From Diabrotica undecimpunctata (lineage: Eukaryota; Arthropoda; Insecta; Coleoptera; Chrysomelidae): a stretch of 64,000 nt of DNA. The stretch spans positions 64,125,484 through 64,189,483 of the forward strand of contig NC_092803.1 of NCBI RefSeq assembly GCF_040954645.1, read 5' to 3'. Of this stretch, positions 56,335 through 64,000 are shown in pieces. A program made the position numbers and the translations under genes. Every line of letters begins with the position of its first letter. Position 1 is the stretch's first letter. The notes beneath the pieces were generated by a model. It ran no database searches and was not told where the DNA came from. It worked only from the letters and a program-made list of their open reading frames with translations.

Positions 56335-58200
56335 TCGCCCCATCTGTCTTCTCTTATGCATCAGTAAGCTGTATGAAAGGATGCTGCGACTACGTATAGA
56401 CGACACAATTGAGAGGTTAGGTGGTTTATCTCAGAGGCAATTTGGTTTTTGTAAAGGGAAAAGCACGATTGATGCCATCATAAGTGTACTTGAAATATTG
56501 CGCAACAGAGGGCATTAACATCGCTGGCCGTCTCTGTTGTTGTTTGATGTTAGGAATGCATTCAATACGCTGCAGTGGAACGAGATAACGAAGGCAATGG
56601 AGGAGAGAGAAATTACTGGTTACCTGATTAATGTGGTGGCGGAGTATTTGTCAGAGAGAAGGATTCTGGTGGAAAAGGGCACGATCGTGGACGTGACGGA
56701 CGGGGTACCCCAGGGATCTCTCTTGGGCCCGACGCTGTGGAACCTGGCATATGACGGGGTTATGCACTGTGAATACGGAGAGTGTACAACCCCCTTCGCA
56801 TTCGCGGATGACCTCGCTGTACTGGTAGGGGCCGGACGCAGCACGGACTGAAACTTGCGGCAGATAAAACCAAAGCCATCATTCTGAAGGGGTAAAGGAA
56901 CAGGCAAAGTGTTGAACTACAATGTGCGGGAGCATGTCTAACACCCAAGAAACAAATAAAGTACCTAGAAGTGACATTGCACCAGAATGGAAAATGGGGG
57001 AGCACGTGCGGGAGGTGGCCCTGAAGGCTGCGAATAGTGCGGCAGCGTTGGGGAGAATAATGCCCAACATTAGGGGAACCAAATCCGAAAGGAGGTGGGT
57101 CTTACACGGTATTGTCCTCTACGCGGCACCAGTCTGGATCGAGGCGATAGAGATAACGGCCTATAGGAGGCTCATGGCATAAGTGGACAGAACAAGTCTG
57201 TTGCGAGTGGTATGCGCCTACAGAACTGGGTCTGTGGCAGCCTTATGGACCATCACTGGATGTGTTCCGTTGCATGTTTTGGCGGTGGCCCAAACCTTAC
57301 TATGGCCGAGAGAAGACAGGAAAGGGAAAGGTCAATTGAAAGATGGCAAGAAGAATGGAACAACATAGAGGATGTATCACAGTGGTCGAAAATGCTGATC
57401 GCGAACATAAGAGTTTGGGTGGACTGTGGCGACTGGATTATTTCTTGACGCAGGTGCTCACATGACACGGGTGTTTTAGGGCCTACCTCTCTAGGTTCGG
57501 AAAAGCTGACAAATATGAATGTCTATACTGTGGATACTCGGACACTGTGACACATACGATGTTAGATTGCAACAGGTGGATAGTAGAAAGGAACAGAATG
57601 GAAAGGGAGTCAGGTGTGAATTTTGTTACAGTGAGAGAAATGATTGAGAGAATGATTGAAAATACATCAGGTTGAACTAACATACACAGCTATATCCGTG
57701 CAGTGATCAAGAAAAAGAAAGAGGAAGAAAGACAGCTGGACCAACGGCAAAGGTAAGAGTGAAAGATGCTGAAAGTTGAAGCTAGAAAAGTGGGTCAGCT
57801 TCTTTGAGTTTGCGTGAGTAAGACTATTGGGAAGGAGGAAATGCCCATCTGGGAATGATGCTGTACTAGCGATGAAAGTCTCCTACGCGCTACCCGAAAC
57901 GAGACGAGGGAGCCTCCTTACTGATGAATAAAGTGTGGATGTGGATAAATAGAGAATGAATGAATGAAGGTAGTGCTTCTGAAATGATGCCGGCCTTACA
58001 GCGGCCATTCCGCTTCCGGATCGCTGCATGACAGAGGAAAGTCTGGTTTAGCAGGTAGTCGTTTGGCGTAGACTTGGCGAAACTATTGCCGGGAATACGA
58101 AGAACGAATCCTGCACTAAGGTCAGTCAGGCGGCGTCCTGGACTGAGATGTTTTTTGAAGATTCCAGACCCCCCCTATAAAGACGAAAAAGAAGGTTCCT
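56335..58200 (+). mobile_element. R1-like LINE (copy 2), 5'-truncated with 3' UTR
   Basis: It begins at RPICLLCISKLYERMLRLRI and runs through QFGFCKGKSTIDAI and LLFDVRNAFNTLQW. Next are ILVEKGTIVDVTDGVPQGSL, FAFADDLAVLVGAG, LKAANSAAALGRIMPNIRGT and the C-terminal Cys-His segment CLYCGYSDTVTHTMLDC. The ~500-base GC-richer 3' UTR (57680-58200), with GGTTTAGCAGGTAGTCG and GGCGGCGTCCTGGACTGA, is of the R1 type as I remember it. Five or more frame breaks. The GC content is clearly higher than the neighbours, typical of R1-type elements. Confidence 0.8.
56537..57448 (+). pseudogene. R1-like reverse transcriptase remnant
   Basis: The palm domain is open at 56537-56851, with Asp in LFDVRNAFN and both Asp of FADD intact. 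A frameshift just after FADD leads into frames at 56922-57182 and 57212-57448 (thumb and post-RT region, ERSIERWQEEWNNIEDVSQW). This element type uses its endonuclease and RT for target-primed insertion; the endonuclease is absent here. Confidence 0.75.
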
Positions 58201-58434
58201 AGAGATCCAGTTACCTCTTTTATGTGTATTTTGTTTGTTAATATATTTATTGGGCATAATCCTAAAACAAAACATACTGGTTCAACTCTCCCCCTCGTAA
58301 GTGGTCAAATAGGAGGACACATGGACCAGCCCGTTTTGTCTAAAATTAGCAGACTATAGTAGTATAGTTTTTACTCTATAATACACATTTTAAATATAGT
58401 TGAATAATAAACTAACAAATCGTCAAGCTTACCT

Positions 58435-58521
58435 GTTTTTTATAAAATGAAATTTAAAACACTCAAATAAAATTATCACGAGTGGCAGTTTTAATTGTCT
58501 TAAATAACACTGCAACAAGTA
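58435..58521 (+). repeat. ~90-bp direct repeat, left copy
   Basis: It starts TTTTTTATAAAATGAAATTT and ends AACACTGCAACAAGTA. The same sequence, with about six differences and one 4-base gap, recurs at 60655-60745 after the R1-like LINE. It is too long for an ordinary TSD. Confidence 0.8.
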
Positions 58522-58544
58522 AAAAAAATTAAACTTTCACTGAG

Positions 58545-60640
58545 TTGGAACTCGACAAGGCTGTTTGACGGATGAAAATCCAAAAAACACCTGGCATAGA
58601 TGACGCATGCCGGAGACTAGCCGCACTAAAATACCGCAGGTTTTTCTAAGATTGCTAAACAAACTGCTTGAACAAAAGCAGTTTCCAACAATGTTGAAAG
58701 AAGCTAACTTTGTCCTTACACCGAAAGGTAGAGGTGAAGAGGAAGAGGTACGATTTTATTAAATTTGCCTTTTTAGTTCGATAGCTAAATTGTACTAACA
58801 GGTTATAAAAGGGCGCCTTGAGCGAGAGCTAGAAGAAAAGCATGCGCTGAGCGACCGCCAATGTGGTTTTAGGGTGAAAAGGTCCACGATAGATGCGGTC
58901 ACAGAAGTAACCTCTTTAGTCACGCAGAATACAAAGCGATGGGTGGCTTGCATCCTGCTCGACGTCAAGAATTCCTTTAATACGGCATCATGGGAGAATA
59001 TCATGTCCAGGCTGAGATAATTGGTCGTTAGTGAGTACCTGGTTAACGTAATTGATAGAGACTTTACTGACAGGTCCATAAGAGAAAAAGATACCAGCAT
59101 CAATTTGTCGCAGGGTGTACTGCGGGGTTTAGTACTTGGTCCCATCCTGTGGAATGTCCTGTACGACAGGGTGTTGAGGCTACAGATGCTTAGGGGATGC
59201 ACTCTTGTAGCTTATGCTGATGATCTCGCACTGGTTGCAAAGGCGAGTCAGAAAACGGGACCCCAGACCCGGGAAAAATCCTCTCTTCGCTTTAAAGTGG
59301 AAGATGTGGAGGTTGCACCGGTAAAATCAATTAAGTATCTGGGAGTCTGGTTGTCGGAGGGTCTAAGGTTCGGAGTACACATCAAAAAGACAGTAGAGAA
59401 GGCGAACCGAAATCTGGAGGCGTTGATACGGCTGATGCCAAACATTGGAGGCCCAGTAAGCACCAAAAGAAAGGTGCTAAATGGAGTTTTCCAGTCGGTG
59501 GTAACCTACTATGCCCCTGTGTGGTGTAGTGTACTAAACACTGTAAAATACGCTAAGCTGATGGAGAGTTCGCAAAGGCGAATGCTCCTTAGGGTATCTA
59601 GCGCATATATGACAGTTTTAAATGAGGCTCTATATGTCATTGGAGCGGTGATACCGATCGTTTTGTTGTGTAAACAGCGAGCAAGGATGTATGCGAGGAG
59701 GATGGATGTAAATATAGATGAGAATGAGAGATAAAGAACGATAGTAGAGTAGCAGAGAGAATGTGCGAATGATAGTGGAAAGGCAAGGTAAACGAAGGAG
59801 CTTATTCCCGATCTAAGACCGTGGTAAGAATGTAAGTTCAGGACACTAGACTACCTCCTGATGCAGTTTCTGACCGGACATGGTAGTTTTGGCACCTTTA
59901 CAAATAGAATAGGCAAATCTGCCTCAGCAGACTGTACCGTTTGTGGGGTATCGGACGCTCCCGCCCATATTTTTAACTGCTAGAGATTAGCAAATGAGAA
60001 GGGCGATTTGGAGAGGCGAATGGGTTTCGGGCTGGATGAAAGAAACATTGTAAACATAATGTTGAGAGGAGAGAAAGAATGGAGAGTAGTACACTGTCTC
60101 ATTTCTGGGGCGATGAAGAAAAATGAGCAGGAGGACAGAGAAGGGAATTGAGCCAGGGATCAGAAATTTATAGTTAATATTATTTATTTGTTTATGCACT
60201 AACACTATAACACGACTACCACTGAACTGTTCCGCGCTGCAATAAGCAAAGTGAAGATAGCCGTGATGATCGCCAACGTCCGGAACGGATAGGCACTTTA
60301 AGAAGAAGATGCACTAACGTCTAAACATTTTCTGATCTACGGTAATAGGTATGGTTATTTATAAATTTTTAGTTTTTTTATTTTAGTTGTTTATTCAGTG
60401 GCAAGATCATCTCTCTGGAACGGTGGTTAAGGTTTTAGCCGAAACACGGTTAATCCAGCAGTACGCTGGGATCTTCTGGCGTAGTATCCAACTCGGCTGA
60501 AAGATACGAGGGTGTCTTATTCCGTGTCTTATTCCGTGACGTAAATGTCCAAAAAAGATTTCCCCCACCGTTGCCTGTCAGAATTCAATGGATACCTTTT
60601 TAGGCTCTTACTGGAATCTGGCAATACGGCAATTTAAAAA
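58545..60640 (+). mobile_element. R1-like LINE (copy 3), 5'-truncated
   Basis: ORF2 starts inside the linker-RT region (ELDKAV.RMKIQKTPGIDDA, FLRLLNKLLEQKQFPTMLKE) and covers LERELEEKHALSDRQCGFRV, CILLDVKNSFNT and VACILL. The open frame 59021-59734 holds GLVLGPILWNVLYDRVLRLQ, VAYADDLALVAKASQ, VKSIKYLGVWLSEGLRFGVH and RLMPNIGGPVSTKRKVLNGV. The tail has DCTVCGVSDAPAH, then a 3' UTR to CAATACGGC and a poly(A). It is the same family as 34565-35990 (minus). About 40 residues after YADD are deleted relative to that copy. A 105-bp LINE piece is nested in the 3' UTR. The element lies between ~90-bp direct repeats. Confidence 0.8.
60204..60308 (+). mobile_element. tiny 5'-truncated LINE insertion (105 bp) with TSD
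   Basis: ATGCACTAAC at 60194-60203 is repeated exactly at 60309-60318. The insert ends TTTAAGAAGAAG and encodes MIANVRNG, the last codons of the LINE family at 21025-22320 (KLIANVRNGHSP, tail CTAAGAAGAAG). So only the final ~100 bases of that LINE were copied. It sits inside the 3' UTR of R1-like copy 3, so it is younger than it. Confidence 0.85.
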
Positions 60641-60654
60641 AAAAAGCTCACACT

Positions 60655-60745
60655 TCTTTTTTATAAAATGAAATTTAAAAAACGCAAATAAAATTATCAC
60701 GCGTTTCAGTTTTAATAATTGTCTTAAACAACACTGCAACAAGTA
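60655..60745 (+). repeat. ~90-bp direct repeat, right copy
   Basis: Partner of 58435-58521; begins a few bases after the poly(A) end of the R1-like LINE. Confidence 0.8.
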
Positions 60746-62624
60746 CGCAACGATACGTTACAATTGGCGTCTCTTAAGCAACCAACGGTAAACGATACAA
60801 CAGAGTAGGATAGACTTGCCCTGTCGCCAAGCGTGTCCGGATATACCTAGTGGACCGACTATCCTCCTGGTATATTTCGCCTTCCATTACCCTAATATAA
60901 TTAATGATTCTGGATGTATGGGAAAACTCCCAAATAACAAAAAGTCTGTATTTTTTTATTTGGTTTTTACAAATTTTAAAAACACTTTTGGCTTATTAAA
61001 ATGTCCTGCTAAAATTTTTAAACGTTTCCCTTTTTCTTTAAAATTGCCAGTTTATTTATATACATAAAAAATAAAGTTCTCGAGTCCCTCCAATAATTGT
61101 TGGACAACTCCATTATTTGATATTACATATCTAAAATGCCGTCACCGAAATCCTGAATATTTATGATGCCGGCAGTTGTCCGCAACTTATAAAAGTTTGA
61201 AACGATTTTTCATCATTTTTCTGTGCGCCAACTTCAGAATCTGAAATTGAGAGATATGGTAATATCCTCTGTGCCTGTCCATTATACTATATCTTACTCC
61301 TACATCTTTCTCTTTCAGATGTAAACCCCAAACCTGCTTTCTGAGTAAAAAAAGTTGCTGCGGATAACTCAATGTTAGTAATGAAAATAAAATACAGATG
61401 CCAGATTTATAGCAAGCGCTGAATATGAAATGTTAAAATATGTGCAAAAAGAAGTAAATCTTATGAACACGTATGATAAATTTTTAATGGGCGAGCAAGT
61501 TTTATTTAAACTTATATTAAAAAGAAATACATTTTTTATAATTAAAAAAAATATATAATTTAAGAAAACCACAAAATCGCATATTGGAAGTCTCGTAAAT
61601 ATCTTAGTTACCATGATGAATAACGTGACACAAATGTAAAGTTTGATTAGGCCTATACTTTTAATAAATATTTTTGGGAAAATTGAAACAAAAAATCATT
61701 GAATAAGAAATTCCTGGTAGTTGATTGTTTCATACATTATAATCTAAAAAATTAAAAACAAAGTATAATTTTTTTTGTAATAAATATTATTTAGTTTGAG
61801 AATATTTAGATATTAGGAGTAATCCCAGATAATTTGAAAATTTAAATACTGTTGCAGCTTCGAAACTGGATATACTTAAACGGTGTTAACATATGAAGGG
61901 ACTTTTTACTGCTTTTGTTTCTCCCCTTATAGTTAGCCAAGATTTCGCCTACAAAAAAAAACAGACAATATTGAACAATTAGACGGTTGTTAGTACATTG
62001 TTGTAAAGAAATGACTGTTTTTTCATACATTGTATGTCAACAATGCAGCATAGCAAAATTACTGTATTTCGTTAATTATCGCCCACACGTAGCCTCAACT
62101 TAAAAAAACATTTCGTTCACCAACGTATTGGTCAGTAAAGCAGATGAGTTACATCGACCAAGCAACACAGTAATGTCTTAGTAAGAGGTGGAGTCCAGCT
62201 CCGCACTCAACTGTCAGCCGAAAAAGAGTCGTTTCATCCACTAGTGGGTGAAGGCTGCTCCGACATCATCAATACTTTGATGGTTGCTGTTAAAAGTTTT
62301 CGACAGCTACATAGTTCTATCGTTCTATTGAAGTAAAGTACAGCATACACAATTTATTATCAATACTATTTGCAGCTATATCGAGTATCGTTTACTGGTA
62401 CATGCATTTTGTTGCTATTTTATTTAAATACGTTCATTCATCAACTCTATTGAATCTTGTTACGCGAATTAGGGGACATCTTTATTTGGAACATTTAAAT
62501 TTATTTTTATCAGAACATTTTACGTTTATTTAAACACGTATTTACTATATTGTATAATAGTTGTAGTTTTGTTTTACTATTTGTAGCTCAATATATACCT
62601 AGTTTAAAATATTTATTTGTCTTA
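60746..62624. other. no gene recognised
   Basis: Mostly AT-rich. Frames of 60-85 codons at 60816, 61187, 61375 and 61842 have no recognisable domain. Confidence 0.5.
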
Positions 62625-64000
62625 TTTTTTTTTAATTAAAGTGTCTCGGCAACTATGGGCCATTGACACTGGTACAAGTTTATAACAATATGTTTATGTT
62701 TACATACATTCTGTTTAAATACAAGTTAGGATACATTAACAACATCTTAATATACTTACACTAAGTAGTAAAGGTGACAGTCTTTAAGGAAACGAATTAT
62801 GGCACTGTACATGGTTGTAGAACCGAGTAGATCACTTAAATTATTTTTAGAGTTGTAGTAGTCTCTTTGAGGTTTGTAGTGGATACATTCTAGTAATATG
62901 TGCTGGACTGTAAAGGACTCATTACAATGTTCACAGCAAGGATGGTTTTCAGAAGATATCAGATATCCATGAGTAAGACGAGTGTGGATGATGGTGATGG
63001 AGGTAACAGTTGGTTGAATTGTGCGTAGTTTTGTATTTTCCACGTTCCAGTGTGCTTGCCAAGTGTTTAGTACGTTGGTTTTGATACTGGCCTTTAGGTC
63101 TTGGTGAAGTTGTATGTTTTCCATATTTTCTAAGGAGCAGGCCAGTTTTGCTGCATGATCAGCGTTCTCATTTCCATTGATACCAACATGGGATGGTATC
63201 CAGGTGATCAGATGATACTTACTGAAATACTCTTTTTTGACTACTGTTGGCAGATACTGTGGATGCACTGTACAATGGGATGTATGGAGTATATATTTCT
63301 GATTGAGTCAATGGCGGAGAGAGAATCGGTGCATATTGCTAATGATTTCTCATTAGCAATGGGCGAGTCTAATGCCTTGAGTATTTCATACAGTTCGGCT
63401 GTGTGTATACTGCATCTAGGAGAAAGCCGATATGATGCTACTGTACTTACAGGTACTTACAGTACAACCGACGGCCTGTTCTTCTTTGGAGGCATCTGTG
63501 TAGAGATCTTTGTCATAACGCTGTGTGTGTATAAGTTCCTTAAATGCTTGTACCAAGAGAGTTCTGGGCGTTTTTTCTTTTCTGTATCGGTTTAAGCTGG
63601 TAAGGACAGTAGGTAGCTTTTTGGTCCATGGGGGAATTCTGGACGTAGTAAACGGAGTTGTGAGTTTTAGGTCTGTGTCTTTTAGCAAAATTTTTAAAAT
63701 TTGTGAAAGAGAATGTGTTCGAGGGTGACTATTATCTGGAACAGAGTAGGGAGTAGTAATTAGTTTAATTACTGGGTTTTTTGAATTACCAGAAATTCTA
63801 GATAAATAAGACATAAGTAAACGTTGCCGTCTTATGAAATGTGGAGGTTCTAAAGATTCGATATAAAGACTTTCAGAAGGACTTGATTTAAAGGCACCGA
63901 GGCTAATGCATAAAGAAGTGTTGTGAATTGTATTTAGACTTTTAAGGTGAGTATGGAAGCAGATATGTAGAGAATCCTTCCGTAATTAAACCTAGAGCGG
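62625..64000 (-). mobile_element. I-like LINE, 3' part, runs off the window
   Basis: On the minus strand from the window edge, upstream ORF2 sequence (63814-63416: RISGNSKNP, TSRIPPWTKKLPTVLTSLNR) enters RNase H with LYTDASKEEQAVGC. Then come AELYEILKALDSP, AICTDSLSAIDSI and IPSHVGINGNENADHAAKLA, and the C-terminal segment RLTHGYLISSENHPCCEHCN with VQHILLECIHY. A poly(A) tail lies at 62626-62639. RNase H residues Asp, Glu, Asp and Asp are all kept, but two frameshifts (near 63416 and 63270) break the gene. It belongs to the same superclade as the intact element, clearly a different family. The 5' part is outside the window. Confidence 0.8.

Noticed and set aside
58435..60745. The ~90-bp direct repeats as LTRs of a retrovirus-like element
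   Set aside because: The internal sequence is a 5'-truncated R1-type LINE with its own 3' UTR and poly(A); no primer-binding site, gag, protease or integrase is present.

Overview
This is a window of an AT-rich eukaryotic genome. It is made almost entirely of transposable elements in many stages of decay, and I found no convincing host gene. The mix of elements points to an insect with a large, repeat-rich genome: I-, jockey-, R1- and RTE-type non-LTR retrotransposons, two piggyBac elements, pogo/Tigger and Tc1/mariner transposases, foldback elements and a palindromic MITE cluster. A beetle is plausible, but the sequence does not settle the order. No rRNA, tRNA, CRISPR array or prokaryotic gene was seen.

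Layout. 1-2.2 kb has nothing recognised except a (TA)n tract. 2.4-4.2 kb is a pogo/Tigger-like transposase in one frame with three nonsense codons. 4.9-7.7 kb is a decayed copy of an insect multicopy protein that I recognise as DUF7869-like, split by an antisense LINE. 8.2-9.7 kb is a 5'-truncated RTE-like LINE between 11-bp target-site duplications (TSDs). 12.0-15.7 kb is a cluster of palindromic MITEs, one of them split by a jockey-type element that keeps gag-like sequence but no reverse transcriptase. 18.7-20.3 kb is a piggyBac remnant split by a LINE fragment. 20.3-22.3 kb holds two more LINE pieces, and 24.2-25.7 kb is a foldback element. 26.4-28.1 kb has two LINE tails and a 213-bp palindromic MITE.

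The centrepiece at 28.67-34.21 kb (minus strand) is an apparently full-length I-group LINE. Both ORFs are open (445 and 1224 codons) and every catalytic motif I looked for is present. The poly(A) tail and an 11-bp TSD bound it at 5538 bp.

Downstream are an R1-like LINE tail (34.6-36.0 kb) and a mariner-type transposon whose ends are an inverted duplication of its own 3' part (36.26-38.27 kb). These are followed by an I-like LINE tail, a 190-bp (TA)n tract and a jockey ORF2 remnant (40.5-42.9 kb) sharing its 3' end with the 12-15 kb element. 44.4-45.6 kb is a TIR-bounded DNA transposon remnant. 46-48.8 kb is a relative of the intact I element, and 49-50 kb is a mariner-like transposase remnant. 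50.8-54.3 kb is a large foldback element with a TTAA-flanked piggyBac in one arm. 55-60.7 kb holds an RTE-like 5' fragment and two R1-like LINEs, the second between ~90-bp direct repeats. 62.6-64.0 kb is the 3' part of another I-like LINE that runs off the window.

The history is one of nested insertion. At least five nestings can be read from interrupted sequence, most with duplicated flanks, so relative ages can be ordered without dating. All family names come from motif recognition by eye; no database search was run.
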